Shown here piece after piece: positions 22,270 to 35,651 of a DNA stretch of 64,000 nt; positions within the stretch are counted from its first letter, which is position 1; each line of letters opens with the position of its first letter. This stretch comes from Mortierella sp. BCC40632. Lineage: Eukaryota; Mortierellomycota; Mortierellomycetes; Mortierellales; Mortierellaceae. The stretch is from positions 1,740,001 through 1,804,000 of the forward strand of contig WAEK01000003.1 in NCBI GenBank assembly GCA_011634665.1, read 5' to 3'. The notes beneath the pieces are model-generated. The model was not told where the DNA came from, did no database searches, and saw only the letters and a program-made list of their open reading frames with translations. The position numbers and the translations under genes are program-made.

Positions 22270-22735
22270 TACAACAAACAAACAAACAAGCAAGCAACAA
22301 CAGCTACAATACACACTTTCTCTCTCTCTCTCTCTCATCTCTTTTTCTTGTCATCTTATATCTCAATAGCTAGGTTTTCCCTCTTTCTCCTCTAAATAGC
22401 ACCCCCTTTTTTTTCCCTTCATCTTTAGGCTACAACATACAACACTTACACATAATGAACATAAATCTTTCGCCTACTTGCTCTCTCTCTCTCTCTCTCT
22501 CTCTATTTCTCTGTCTCTGTTTGAGTTTTTTCTTTTTTTTTCTCGTCTGTATCTTGACACTGCATTTACCGAGTTGATTGGATTATAAAAATAATAATAA
22601 AAAAAATAATGGGGTGGGAATACAAGTTCTATATCACAATGTAAAAAAAAAAAGAAAAGAAAAGAAAGAGAAAAGAAAAGGAAAGGATAGATGGAAAGAA
22701 AGAAACAACAACAACAACAACAACAACAACAGACT
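22270..22735. terminator. Convergent 3' flank of P2X and F-box genes
   Basis: An AT-rich interval holds TC tracts (22321 and 22480-22504), AATAAA at 22596-22601 on the plus strand, GAAAA-type repeats and a CAA repeat (22707-22731). The latter directly follows the minus-strand stop codon of the F-box gene. No gene is present. Confidence 0.5.
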
Positions 22736-23985
22736 CTAGTCAAACAAACTAAACTCGGGAATAAGATTCACAGGCAACAAGGGTGGTGGATGATGTGATC
22801 CAGGTCCCGATCCAATTCCCGTAGCAACAACAGCAGAAGCAGCAGAGGCAGCCGCAGTAGTCAGGTAATGCGCCGGGTAGGCCGTCGGGATCGATCCCAT
22901 AGAACTAAACATGTGTGTAAGAGAAATAGATCCAGGGGGTGTCCTTGGACGATTCATATGAATCGGTTGTGGTTGAACCACCGTCAAAGAATCCTCAGAG
23001 GACAATGATGCCTCTCCAGAGGATGGTACCGTCGTCGCCACTGCGTTGGAGGAAGAAGAGGCACCATTGACCGTAGTAGTGGATCCAGAGACAACTGACA
23101 TAATTCCATTGGACCCAGTGATCGTTGTCATGGTTGAAATCGTTGTAGACCCACGCACGAGTTTGGCCCGCTCACGTTCTAGAATGGTTTGGTGGTTGAT
23201 AAAAGGTGGTGATCGCAGTGCTTTACATGCACCACAGTTCTTGACACATTGCCAACACCGTTCCTGGGGTGCATTGCAGAACCGACACCGCTCTTGAGAC
23301 CAGACAATATTGGTACAAGGGGGTGATGCGGATGTGGAAGGTGGATTCGAGGCAGAGGTAGGTGGTGGAGTAATGGGTAGAGGAGTGGAACCAGGTGGAG
23401 GTGCCCAATGGAGACCACCCCCATAGTGCTGAGCTCCGCCATTGGCTTGATTCGGAGGAGCAGTGTCCTGGGCAGATCCTGAAGAGGATACAATCGGTCC
23501 AGGGCATGGATGAATATCCAAAGTAACTCCATGAGTGTGTCCCTTTTGACTAGAAACAATGACTCCCTTGTGATCCGGGTTGTTGCGTATGGACAAATCA
23601 TCCTGAACTTCTTTTGACAAGGGTAAAGCGACTGCTGCTCCGACTATTGTGATATCATTCAAGACTTGTTTGAATCCAAGAATGTCTTCTTCTTTGGTCA
23701 TATAAGGATGAAAGATCTCCCATCGACGAAGACGAAGGCTATGAGGCAAGATATCTTCATTCCTGAGCATATCCCTGAGCATGGAGGCATCGTTGGCAAG
23801 ACTGGTTTGGTGACGACGATAACGAGAGGAGAGGAATTCTAGGTTGGGGAACTTTATCAGCATGACCAATGGAGAAGGGAATTGAGAAGAATCTGTAGAG
23901 TCCATATAAATCTAAAGAGAAAAAAGGACATGTTTTTAGGGTGTGGTTAGCTCTTCTCTTGTTTTCTTTTTCTTTTTCTTTCTGC

Positions 23986-24024
<39 letters not shown>

Positions 24025-24741
24025 CACCTCGCGTGATCTCAATTGCATTCAAACATAAAAATAAAGGCCCAACATTTACCTCGCGGACAAAATCAACCAA
24101 TCGATTCTCTTTACGGAACCGACGCAGGACAGCATAAATCTCCGAGATCAGGGACCGACTTCCTCCTCGATCTCGATCCCGTTCATTCTCTTGATGCTTC
24201 AACCGTTGATCTTTTTCTTCCTTGTCTTGATCCTTTTCCTCTTCTTCCGATTCACTCGACTCCCAATCTGATCCAGATTTGTTGCCCATCGACTTTTTCT
24301 GTGTTGGATAAAGTCTTTTTCTTGGATCCCGCTTTTTGGCAAAGACAATCTTGGAAGAATCAGATGCTGACACAGATGATCCGCTCGATTCTGCCGTTGT
24401 TGTGGTCGATCCACTGGCCAGTGCAGTAGCCGCAGCAGTAGTAGTGGTTGTGGTAGTAGTGATAGCGGTGGTGCCATCAACAGCAACAACTGGAGCTGTC
24501 AACTTGGAAGATGCAGAAAAAGAAGCTAGATTGGCGTATTCTGACAAGGGCACGAACCGGACTCTTTTCCAAGCATCTGGCAAGTTCAAGAGAAGATAAC
24601 GATGATACCGGCAAGTGTCGAGGAATCGAAAGATGGCCAAAATGTCAAGATAGCTCATCACTTGGAGAACCAATTCTGGGGGGAGTTTAGCAAAGATGGA
24701 TCTTTGATCGATCCATTGAATTGGATAAAGTGGAGGAGCTT

Positions 24742-24773
<32 letters not shown>

Positions 24774-24796
24774 TGATCCTGGGCGTGAGTGTCCAT
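22736..24796 (-). CDS. F-box protein with six-cysteine cluster
   Basis: Two exons (24796-24080 and 23911-22736) join in phase 0 to 630 residues. A poly-Gln run (8-16) precedes an F-box at about 34-76 (FAKLPPELVLQVMSYLD), so the protein probably recruits substrates to an SCF ubiquitin ligase through Skp1. Residues 95-235 are Ser/Thr/Ala-rich, then acidic with Lys. The second exon has a region with no recognised domain (240-375) and a Pro/Ser-rich linker. A cluster follows with cysteines at 448, 451, 458, 461, 465 and 468 (C-x2-C-x6-C-x2-C-x3-C-x2-C), which could bind zinc. The last 130 residues are low complexity. Typical F-box substrate domains such as LRR or WD40 are not visible. The substrate is unknown. 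Confidence 0.85.
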
Positions 24797-25591
24797 GAGT
24801 ATGAGATAGAGTGGTGGATAAAGCTCTGTATGGATTTTTGTTGGAGATGGAGGGTTGTTGTATCAGAGGCTCGTTCACGAAACCCCTAGCTGTTTCTGAC
24901 TTTTTTTACGCCGACGAGCATGAGAAGGAGGAGAGGAATTAGTCCAACGAGTTGATCTCATTCCAAAAAAAAAAAAAAAAAAAAAAAAAAAGTCGAGCCT
25001 AGTCAATGAAGCATTGCTTTTGCTTTTTACCTTTCTGGGTCTTTTGTGTGGGGATTGCGTTTGAGAGGGAAAAGGGACGGGTGCTGGAAAAAGAGGAAAC
25101 AAATGGAGGACAGGATGTTTAAGTAGGAAAGAGGAAATGCAATGCACCTCAGCTTTGTCAGCAGAACTTCTTCATGAGCCTAAACACTTTTTTTTTTCTT
25201 CTCTCTCTTCTCTCTCTCTCTCTCTCTCTCTACCAGAAAGCGTTGTGCTGTACGTGGCCCCTGGATTCGTACGTGGTCATATCCTCTGCCTCCCCCCTCC
25301 CCCTCACTCTCGCTCTGTGCGCAGCGATACTGCAAGACGTTGAACAACACGCGCAGACAGACAATGAATATGTTGTAATATGTCTGAGGAGGGTTGTGAG
25401 CCTATCATGGCGATGGCCTTTCAGGTATTTAGAAAAGGTATGGACCAAAAGAAAGAAAGAGAGAGAAAAACCAGACTCGGTCCCAGACCAAGAATGCTTG
25501 CTTTTATGCTAAATGTCCTTTTTTGTTTTTTGTTGTTTTTTTTTTCTTCGTTTTTTCTTCTTTTTTTTCTTCTATGCCATGTGTGTATCCA
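24797..25591. other. Intergenic between F-box and hydrolase genes
   Basis: This contains the F-box gene promoter side and the 3' flank of the hydrolase gene. An A27 run (24965-24991), a TC tract (25213-25231) and T-rich blocks near 25520-25570 are the only features. No exon is supported. Confidence 0.5.
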
Positions 25592-26376
25592 CTACCTCCG
25601 TCGAGAATAGCTTTCTACAGGAGAGACAGGTGTTGGAATTGCCGAGGATGAATTATTCGCCTCTTCAATCGCTGCCTTGAGCGCTGCCATCTCTTCAGCA
25701 GACAGGCCCTTGATCGAATCTAGATCGGGTATCTTGGCCTTGGGTGCCGGTCTCCGGAACGCTGCCTCCAGTTGCATCTTTTCACTATCTGATAACGAAG
25801 CCGAATTGGCCAACTCGGCCTTGGAGGGCATCATCGGCTTAGGAGCCTTGAGTCGTTCATTCGGATTGATCTTGAGTGACCGTTGATAAAGAATCGCCTC
25901 TTCCTTATCCAAGAAGGACTCGGACGTGATCTTGAGTCCAATCAGCTTCATCAACAAGGGAACCTTGACTCGATAATCCAGATGTCCCTCCACATGTTCC
26001 GTCAAGTCCTTGTTGGTCACGCCAGGAACATTGTTGATCGGTCGAAGTCCCGCCACTGTGCCCAGACCTCCTGTCGTCGCTCGGAACAAGAATCCTAGGA
26101 CCCAGTCATTGCGAAGATAACCATTCACGAGTTCTCCTGCGACAGCACTCCTGGCCTGTCGCCATTGGCTCTCGGAGGCCGTAACGGGTGCGCCAAACAG
26201 ATAGACATCCTCGACAATGCCATAAGCATCCAATCTTCCGAGTTCCAACAGGCAGTAAAAGATGACTCGAGCTCCAAGACTGTATCCAACCTATGATGAG
26301 AGGAGAGGAGAACGGTACAATATGCTTGTTAGATCCTAACATGTCGCGAATTTTTTTTTCCCCATTCTATTGAAGC

Positions 26377-26415
<39 letters not shown>

Positions 26416-26810
26416 AGAGAGAGAGAGAGAGAGAGAGAAGGAGAGAGAGAGAAGGAGAGAGAGAGAAGGGAGAGAGAGAGAAGGAGAGAGAGAGAAGGAG
26501 AGAGAGAGGGCCAAGATTTACCAGAGTTGCAGGTCGGAAACCAAGATAAGATCTCATCAACAACGAATCAGCCAACACAAGACCCGCGAGTTTGGCACGA
26601 TCCAGAGCAATACTCCAAGGATTATCGATCAAATAACCCAGACGTGTCAATGCCATGGGCCAGGCAAGCGCCGAGAGAAGCGCCGAGAGAAGCGTGTGCT
26701 TCAAGATTTCCTGTGCAGTCAAAGTGATCACCTCGGTCGCCAGCAATCCAAGAGCGTTTCCCACTAGATATGTTGACGGTTAACAATAAAATGTATAGAA
26801 AGAAAGAAAG

Positions 26811-26849
<39 letters not shown>

Positions 26850-29123
26850 AGTGGGATAAACAAACAAAATTCTGTCCACTACTCCCTAAACGGAAAAGGA
26901 AAAGAAAAGAAAAGAAAAGAAAGTATGAAAGAATCACTTACGCTGCATCAACATCTCTGGTTCCCAGAGAAGAGCAAAATGATCTCCATTGATAGCATCC
27001 AAGGTCGAGAATGGTAACGAGGCATCCTCCTCTCCAATATCAAGCCATCCAGAAATCGTCAGAATCACATTCGCTCGCTTGTGGTCATGAATCGACACAA
27101 ACTCAAACGTATCAATCCCTGCCGTCCGTCTAGCCATCTTTTTCATGGCCAATCCAGATCCTGTCACGGCAGCTCCACTCGTGATCACAGCAATACCTCC
27201 ACTCCCCGCCAAAAACGCCGAGGCTGCTGTGGCTGTGGCACCTGTGATATGAGCTCCCGCAAGAGCGGCTCCAATTCCTGCTCCAATTACCGGTGCAAAA
27301 AGTCCTGCAGAAAGTCCCAGGACCAAACCACCTCCTACAGTGGCCAAACCCATCATGATCATTCGTCTCTTGCGAGATTCTCGATTCCTGGAAGTTGTAT
27401 CGGGCTTCAAGAGACCATCCGAGGAAGGGGTCGATTCCTGTTGGAGTTGCTTCATGATGGCCTTTTCCAGGATCACGATCTCGTCCCATTCCAACCCAAG
27501 ATACTGTCCCACAGTCTTTAACAGGACACGCGCACGAGCGTCATAGACGGAATCCGAGATGGAAATCAAAAACAGATCGGCAATCATTGTCCAGCGTAGG
27601 TCGACAGTGATGGCTCTTTGACTACTGATGGATGCTCGAGAACTCGTGACCGAGGATTCATAAGTTCCGCTGTCGGTCGAGATTGCTCCAGAGGATCGCT
27701 CACTCGATTGAGACGAAAAGGAAGGTCGAGGGACACTGTTGCTGACCACTGAGTCCGAGTCATGTGACGCTGCTGCTTCGCCCATTCCCCCTTGAGTCAT
27801 GGAGGAAGGGAGGGATGATTGCCCCTGACCCGCACCAGAAGGAGAAGCAGGAGAAGGGGGAGAAGGAGGAGGAGGAGTTTGTTGAAAGGTGGTGAGGCTG
27901 GCATTTGAGAAATGGCGAGAGTGGCGTGGCATGGGTGAGGAACGACCTGAGGTGGACAGGCCCGCCTGGTCCACCTGTTGGGAAGAGACAACACGTTGGG
28001 TGCCATCGGCGACAAAGGATTCGAGGAGATCCTCTGGCTGGATCATCATCTGAGGCAACTGCGCGATAGTCCTTTGGGCTGATCGGGGATTGGGAGAGTC
28101 ATAGAAGGAAAAAAAAAGAAAAGAAGAGAGATAGATGGTGTGAGCAAGAAAAGAAAGAAAATAGGCCGTGGGTATAATTACCGAGCAGAGAAAAGAAGTG
28201 AGAAAGAAAAAGGGAAAGGGAAAGGGAGAGAGAGAGAGAGAGGAGACGGACCAATCTAATCGATTACGATCCCCGATCCATTCTTTCTGCACCCAGAAAG
28301 ACAAGGTTTTCCTGCAAAACATATTAATTTTTTTGGCCTCGAAATAATTATGAGCACTTCTCTCTTTCTCTCTCTCTTTCTCGCCCTTTTCTTTTTCCAC
28401 AAGGGTACAAAGGAGAACGAGAGAGAACAGGAAAGACCGCAGAAAAAGGCATGGCCAATAAAAGAGTCCTTTAAAATAGGATCGACAGGGACTGGGAAAA
28501 AAAAAAAATGAAAGAGAAAGAATGTGTGTGTGTGTGTGTGCATTTCCTGTCCGAACGTAAACCTCCTCATCTCTCAAATCTCTTTTCTCTCTCTCTCTCT
28601 CTCTTTCTCCGTCTCTTTCTGCGGAGCAATGCGTGCACCCAAATCAGACACTTTTTCCCTTTTTTCTTTTTTTGTTGACCGCCCTGTTAACCCGTTGCTT
28701 TTTGAAGAAAAAAAAAAAAAAAAAAAAAAAAAAGATGGAGGAAAGAAAAGGTGGGGAGAACAAGTGCTTGAATTCCTCTCTTTCACCACAGTCACCATCC
28801 ATTCAAGAGACATGCATAGAAAAGAGAGAGCAAGAAAAGAAAGAGAACACAACAGCAATCACAGCAGCAACAACAACAACAACAACAACAACAACAGCAA
28901 TAACAAAACTTACTGCCCGAGTCAATATCAAGGTGTCTTGACAGTTGGTTAATGAGCTTGGAGACAAAGCTCTCCAGGCTCTGCTTCGCGTGTTCTGCCT
29001 CCTTCCCCTCCAGTGCCTGGAAAAGACGGTTGGCCGTAACAAGGCAAAGGCCAGCATACGCAAACGCCTGCCCTTCGGTCAAGATATCCTTGGATGCTCC
29101 AATCTCACACGGGGCACTATTGC

Positions 29124-29157
<34 letters not shown>

Positions 29158-29619
29158 GGTATTGCTAGTGTTGTTAGTGCTGTTGTTGTTATTGTCGTTG
29201 TCGTTGGCTGTAGCATCTGTAGAAGTAGTGCTGGAAGAATTAATGGAGGTCTCAACAGTCAATTCTGCCGACGGTTCTGCCGAAGAGTCCTTGGGCAAAG
29301 CCCCAAGCGACCCTGGTGAAGCAATAGCAGGGTCAGAGGGGCTTTGACATTCTAGAGTCGGAGCCTGACTCATGGGTTCAACAGCGGCGGCGGCGGCGGC
29401 GTTGGTTGTGGTGGTAGCAGTGGCAATGGCTGTGGTGGTCATGGAGGATGCAGCGGTAGTGGGGGATACACTAACAACAGAAGCAGAAGGTGTGGAAGGT
29501 TCAATGTTGTTTGGATATCCTGCCTCGGCGTGTTTTTCTTGTGGTACGGTGCAGAGGGTCGACGTGTCAATTGTACCATGGGTTGTTTGCTCAACCATTG
29601 TTGTTGTCATCGGTGCCTC

Positions 29620-29658
<39 letters not shown>

Positions 29659-30051
29659 AGTGGTGGTGGTGGTGGTGGTTGAGAGCGAGGATGAAGAGAC
29701 AGCAGTGGCAATGACAGGCGCAGAGGTTGAAGCAGAGGTAGAAGGAGAAGAAGAAGAAGGAGGAGAACAAGAAGAAGAAAAGGACGAAGAAGAGAGAGAG
29801 AATACAGGCTCGACAGCAACGGCCTTGGCATGCACAGCAACAGCAGTCGGAATACTCGGCTGCTTCTTTTCCCGGGGAAGATCTTTGTCCAGAAGAGGGC
29901 TGTGGCCAATATGTGTCTCTGTTGTGTCTGTGTCGTGGCTATGGTCGTGGCTAGGGTCGTGACTAGGGTCGTGGCTATAGTCGTGACTAGGGTTGTTGGT
30001 GTAGCTATTGCCTAGATCAGCTACAGGGTCTCGGACAATGGTCTCTCCCAT
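25592..30051 (-). CDS. TMCO4/Mil1-like (DUF726) alpha/beta hydrolase
   Basis: Four exons (30051-28914, 28078-26942, 26763-26522, 26290-25592) join in frame to 1,071 residues. The family includes human TMCO4 and yeast YFL034W (Mil1), membrane-associated putative lipases or adaptors. The serine nucleophile motif GYSLG lies at 841-845, created precisely at the last splice junction. A GHLDYR motif near 940 could hold the catalytic histidine. A Gly/Ala-rich hydrophobic stretch at about 620-690 (GLSAGLFAPVIGAGIGAALAG) is characteristic of DUF726. The first exon has an unusual disordered front with His/Asp repeats (SHDPSHDPSHDHSHD), about 20 consecutive threonines and an Asn run. It ends in a helical segment starting LTEGQAFAYAGLCLVT that belongs to the family. 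The introns contain A36 and A27 runs and GA repeats. Confidence 0.88.
26811..26846. repeat. A36 homopolymer in an intron
   Basis: Thirty-six consecutive adenines on the plus strand (T36 on the coding strand) lie in the second intron of the DUF726 gene, upstream of its acceptor. Confidence 0.9.
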
Positions 30052-31009
30052 GGAGCCTGTGGAAAGAGGAGAAAGGATGGTGATCTCTTTTACTTTTGAA
30101 TGAGCACCAGTCGCCTGCGAGCTGGAGTCGTCGAGAGAGAGAGTCGAGGGTCCCTCGGGTGGGTCTCTGTCGTGGGGGTGATCCTAACCGCGTTGAGGAA
30201 TGAGAAAAAAGGAAAAAAAAAAAGGGCGATGGGACGATGCAGAACAAGAAAGAAGAAGAAAGAATCGAGGGGGATCGGTCAGAAACCAAAGAGCCAAAAG
30301 GAAAAAGCACCGGCCAATTGGCGACGAATCGCACGGGGTAGACTGGAATGGGTTGCGAGCAGAGCAGGGCTCGAGCAACGCATTCAGAGGAAGAAAGAGA
30401 GGACAAGAGATGGAGATGAATGCATTCGCAAGTGGGATGTGAAGGTGCAGTTACCATTGTGCGAGTCAAGAGAGAGAGAGAGAGAGAGAAAGAGAGCAGG
30501 GGAGTGCAGTTGGAGGACAGGGGACAGAAGGACAGGGGGGAGCGTTGGGTCGGGTGAAGGTGTGAGCAGCAGCGGCTGCCCGAAGAGAATCTCTGAGTGG
30601 ACGAGAGTGAGAGAGAGTGAAAGAGAGAGAGTGAGAGATAGGCCCTGAAAAAGATAAAGTCCCGAGATGAGTATGTTGTCTGAGCGACAGTTACAAAATG
30701 TCACGGATGAAGAAAGAGGAGATGACAGGGACAAGGGCCGAGGGATGGAGAATGCAATGGAGATGAGAGGAAAAGAGAGAGAGTGAGAGAGAGCGAGAGA
30801 GAGCGAGAGAGAGAAAGAGAAAAGAGAAAGAGAGAGGAGCTCTTTCAGAAGAGAAGAGAGAGTGCGTTCAAGAGACAGACAGACAGACGAGGCAGACAGA
30901 CAGACGAGGCAGACAGACAGAAAGGCAAGGAGGAGGAGGAGGACCAACACAACAGAGTGGAGTGGAGTGGAGTGGAAAGGGAAGGGGCAAGCGGGGAGAG
31001 CCCCCACTC

Positions 31010-31044
<35 letters not shown>

Positions 31045-31599
31045 ACTTTCTCTCTCACTTCTCTCTCCTCTTCTCCTCTTCTCTTCTCTTTTTCTGGCCA
31101 CCGACACCAACCTATTATTATCCCCGGGTCCCCTTTGGCCAGGACGGGCGATGCACCCATGACATCGACGGTGATACACATCGCACATTCCACTCCTCAT
31201 TCGCGTGTTGTCCTTTAGCCCTGTTGTTCACCATTACCCAACTTTCCACTTCCCATCGCCCATTTTTTTTTTTTTTTTTTTTTTGACTCTCAAGGCATGA
31301 CATGGCCCAACAGTTGCACCCATACCAAGATCGTGGCATTTTGCGGCCATGCATGACCCCCGGTAGTACCATGCGAGTCATATAGGGTCCAGAGCATTTG
31401 AGCGCCAATTAAGCTACACGTTGTTGAGATGGAGCACTAACTGGGTCTAAACAGGGAAAAAAAGGGGGTTGGTTGGAGGAGGGAGGGAGGGAGGGGAAGG
31501 GAGACCATCATGGTAAGGGTTCCTGACCGTATGCGTGTCCAAGACAGGGAGAGAGAGAGAGAGAGAGAGACTGGAACTTAAGCAGAAGAAAAAAAAACA

Positions 31600-31731
31600 T
31601 TGGGATTCATGGTCATTTCATGACGATCCATTGTGTATTGAGCGCACAGCTCTAACTCTCCCTTGGATTGGACCGACCACAAAAAGGTGGTCGCTGCACC
31701 CTGTGCCCTGATGGTCGTTTCCTCCAGAGTC

Positions 31732-31791
<60 letters not shown>

Positions 31792-32240
31792 AGATGTCTT
31801 GCATCTCGGGTGTTCAATTGCCTCCTCAACAAAAAAAAAAAATAAAAGAGAGAGAGAGATATAGAGAGAGAGAAAACTCTTTCTTCGGAGGTTTTGAATA
31901 TGGTCAAGGTCTCTTTTACACTCACGTAAGCTGTTTCTTGAGTCCAAACAGTCCGATGGTTGCATTGATGCGCTTGGGCGAGCAGTCTTCCTGGAGAGGG
32001 AGAGCCTTGCTCAAAGGGGGGGAAGGAGGGGAATGGGGAGGAAGAGAAGGAAGGAAGAGGGAGAGAAGAAAGGTCAGAGTCAAAGAGTCGTCTTTTGGCC
32101 AACGCCTGCAAGAAGGGATTGGTCTGCAGCGAGCGACTGCAGGAACTACAGACACCGCCCACAATGAGGCTGAGGAAAATGTACATTTCATTATCATAAA
32201 GTCCCATGAAAAAAAAAATGGAGGAGCAGGGATGATTCAT
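31600..32240 (-). other. Isolated exon-like fragments, unidentified
   Basis: On the minus strand an exon-like block at about 31990-31923 has the acceptor CTCTCCAG and donor GTGAGT and reads EDCSPKRINATIGLFGLKKQ. Another block near 31720-31600 reads TTFLWSVQSKGELELC, and a third near 32200-32110 reads SLQTNPFLQALAKRRLF. The splice signals are good, but no start codon or full-length frame could be assembled. They may be exons of an undetected gene or remnants. No family is recognised. Confidence 0.25.
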
Positions 32241-32929
32241 GTTTGGTGGAGAGGAGCGTCTTTTGCCGGTAATATTTGGACTGGAGAAAGCAATGCGAAC
32301 ATTGTCGAGTCATTGTCAAGACCTAGTGAATGGCTCTCCCTAATAAGAATAATAAAAAAAGGGTCGATCAAAATGGTTAGACGCGAATACCAAAACGATC
32401 ACAAGGTTGATGAAACGAGTTGGAAGGAAGCTGAAGAAGAACCGCAATCTTCTTCTAGATTGGGCCCATCCATCCCCTTATCGCACTTTTTCACTCTTCT
32501 GCTGCTGCTGCTGCTACTGTTGGAGATTGGGATCTGGATTGTTTTCCCGGCCATTTGACCCACTAACCTTAGAACGTCCTTAATTTTTTTTTTCTTTTTC
32601 TTTTTTCTTTTGAGCATGTCGACACAAACACAGCTGCGGGCTCCTTCCATGTCGTGGATCAAGAGGACACCTTTGCTCTTTTTGACATTTCTTTTGTTGC
32701 GCTGATTCATGAGCAGCCTGAGGTTTATTTCTTTGTTTTCACAGTCGTGTGGTCTTTGAATGCAAAAAGTCGCTCTCCAGAGAACCCGCTCTTTTTTCTT
32801 TTTTCTTTTTTTTATTTCATGAAATGAAAGCCCAGAGTGTGATTCTACAAATAAACGACCCCACGTCAGAACCAAGTTGGATACAAAAAAAAGGGCTGTC
32901 TACAGCAGCAAGGAGAGAAGAAAGGACCA

Positions 32930-32933
<4 letters not shown>

Positions 32934-32971
<38 letters not shown>
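32934..32971. repeat. T38 homopolymer
   Basis: Thirty-eight consecutive thymines form the longest homopolymer in the window, located in the gene-poor region. Confidence 0.9.
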
Positions 32972-32972
<1 letters not shown>

Positions 32973-34229
32973 GAGAGATGTGCAAGGGTCAGTATAGAAG
33001 ACCTGGTCCCTTGGAGAATAATTTATTTTTTTCTTTGAGTGACATCTCAAACTATCAGTACCCACCAGGAGGAATCTACAATGAACTATGGGTTCTGGCT
33101 TGATCACTCTTCTCTGATTTGAACTCACTCTCCCCCCTCCTCCGTCTGTGCGCACCCAGATAGAAACAATGCGTCGCATAGGATCGGCCTTTTCAGATCC
33201 TACTCTCCCTCCCCTTTTGCATATTTTAGAACAATGGACCCTGATGGAGAGGAAGCCTGGATCTGTTTATAATTTCCTGAAACATCGGCCCATTTTCAAC
33301 CAATTCCTCCGGTCCATCTTTTGCTTCAGGATATCCTTGCTGTGGATCACAGAAATAGAAAAATGTAACAAAACAGGCAGGGGATTGGCTTGCTTTTATT
33401 TTTGTTTGGTTATTTGGTCATCCTCCTTCTTTCTTTTCTGGATCCTCTGCCCCAGGCGCGTGATTTGGCAAGTTATCCATGTCTGAGAACCTTTGCTCGC
33501 CAATCGTCGATCCCAGGAATGGCCACATTTCACCATTGTCGCAATGCTGCAATGCAAACTCTTGTAGTGAAGACCTTCCGAGCTATATTTATAAAAAAAA
33601 AAAAAAAAAAAAAAATCCCAGGGATGTGCTTATCTGACATTTGATACGGTAACTCAAATAATCAGTGTCAAGAGGCATCCAAGTCCGAACTCAAGTTCAA
33701 GCCCAGGTCCAAGCCCTAACCCATTCGAGACTAGAAAAAAAATCTATATACTGCTTTTCTGTATTAGCTCAAGAGATCGAGTGAGTATGCGGACATTTTG
33801 TATCGAGCTCTAGCTTGTCCAAACACTCCTATGACTGTAACTAGCACAGCCACTGGGCAGGGTCCAAGAAATCTAGCAGCCTCCGCTTTCTCACCGCATT
33901 TGTGTTGCTCGAAAAAAAAAAAAAAAAAAAAAAAATAGAAGAGATGTCATGCCGCTCAATGTTTTTCAGCCAAGGGGTGTGAAAGGGACTTGATATTTAG
34001 AGACAGCTACTAGTCCAGGCACTTCGAGACAGCAAATAACCAGTGGTGTTAGCATATGAAGCCTTATCAACTGATGGCGATTCACTGACGCAGCCGACAC
34101 GCCAAACAGGTATCATTTGAGAACAGAAGAGTCACTCTATCCTCAATTTGCAAAAATAAACAAGGACACTGTTTCCTCCCTCCCATGGGTCCTTCAGTCT
34201 TTGCTCGCTAAACTGAACCCTTCACGTGG

Positions 34230-34440
34230 TGTTGACCGATCTCCGCCTAGGCTTTCTTCCTTCTTTCTTTTCTTTGTATCTGCCAAAGCATATCCTTTGC
34301 TTATCAACGATCTGCCATCAGTCAGAGCCAACTTTTGTTCTTTTCGTGACAAAGAGCCCATATTCCTTAGCCCGACACTCATCCAGCCATGTCGCCATCT
34401 CGCACTGATACCAGGACTGTAAACTACTGTAGTCTGATGG
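34230..34440 (-). pseudogene. Possible FAR1-like DNA-binding fragment, broken
   Basis: On the minus strand the residues around MATWLDECRAKEYGLFVTKR, then an in-frame TGA, then KQRICFGRYKEKKEGRKPRR resemble the FAR1/WRKY-GCM-type zinc-binding head of MULE-like transposases (aromatic-basic spacing, basic end). The match is from memory and only one plausible metal ligand is visible, so this is tentative. Another stop follows about 60 codons later. Confidence 0.25.
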
Positions 34441-35619
34441 CTCAAACAATACTGAGGGAGCATGCACACGACACACACCCATGCGCGCGTGCAAGACAGC
34501 AAAGAAACACCAACCAAATGGTTTTTGTTTGTACATACACTCTTTCTATACACAAACTGCAGAGAGGGAGATTTGATGATAAGTAGTCTATACTAGACTA
34601 CCGAGAATGTACCTCTTTTGTTTTACCAAGGATACCCATCGCAAAGAAGGAGGCCAGGAAAATGTATATGCTTAGTGGCCCGACTTTTTTTTTGGGGGGG
34701 GGGGGCCTAGTCCTCCTCCTGTTCCCTTCTACCCTTCTTTACTCTTTTATGCTGGATAAATTCTATGCTTCATTAAGGTACCCTGTTGGATAGCCTCGCA
34801 AAAAAAAAAGCTAGTCTACCTATTTGGTAAGACATTTGAAGCGTGACTCCACGCTATAGATTGCCACGGATTGTCAGAAAGGAGAGAGTCATCTAGCATA
34901 AAACACACACACACATGGCTGACAAAAAAAATATCGTCATTATACATGCTTTCATTTTTTTTTCTGGACCATCCTATTCCGCAAACTCTTTTGTTTTAGA
35001 CTGCAATCGCCTCTTTCCCAGAGACAAAGCAGAAATAAGAGTGACCCAAATGAGTTCTGGAACCAGAAAGAGAGCGAGAGAGTTTTTTTTTTTGTAGCAG
35101 CAGCAATGAAGTGGGACATTTTCTCCATATGGATTCAGCCCATCCCTTTTCACTCTTTTTTCAGCTATCCATGCACTCGATATCTGGTTCGAAGAGATGA
35201 GAAATATGGATCCAGAAATTGCAATCATTTCCCAAGGTAATAAATTCTAGTTTGACGGAAACAATAATGAGCATGGTTTACCAAAGAGCAAGAAGGTGAG
35301 ACAAATGAAGAAGGGAAGTGAGGGGGAGGGGAGGTTTCTTCCTTCCCTCCTGCATGGTCATTGCGGAACAAATTCATAGCTTGCTCTATGTCGAACAATG
35401 AGCGGGTTCGATTTTCAGTGGGATGATACTGACCTCATATCTTTTTTATTATTTTTCTGATAGGTATATATCACTCTTACTAGGGGCTGAGGTAATTTTT
35501 TTTTCTATAGTCTTTGCCACCAACCAAGGCTATCTCTGACACTATCACTGAGATGCTAAATGGATATCGAGACTTTAAGCAAAGCAGTGAAGGGGAAAGA
35601 TAAGGTGGAATATCCTCTA

Positions 35620-35651
<32 letters not shown>

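Noticed and set aside
28945..29962. Plus-strand Val/Leu-rich open frames
   Set aside because: These are antisense readings of Asn/Thr-rich AAC repeats in the DUF726 gene.
30874..30925. Repeated GACAGACAGACGAGGCA units considered as a CRISPR-like array
   Set aside because: The repeats are contiguous without unique spacers and belong to a simple-sequence tract in a eukaryotic genome.
31300..31430. Minus-strand tRNA-like start (GTAGCTTAATTGG)
   Set aside because: No T-arm consensus and no matching acceptor stem were found downstream.
34960..35245. Rab-GTPase-like phrase (WFEEMRNMDPEIAII)
   Set aside because: No P-loop, switch or NKxD motifs could be found nearby in a consistent frame, so the similarity is probably accidental.
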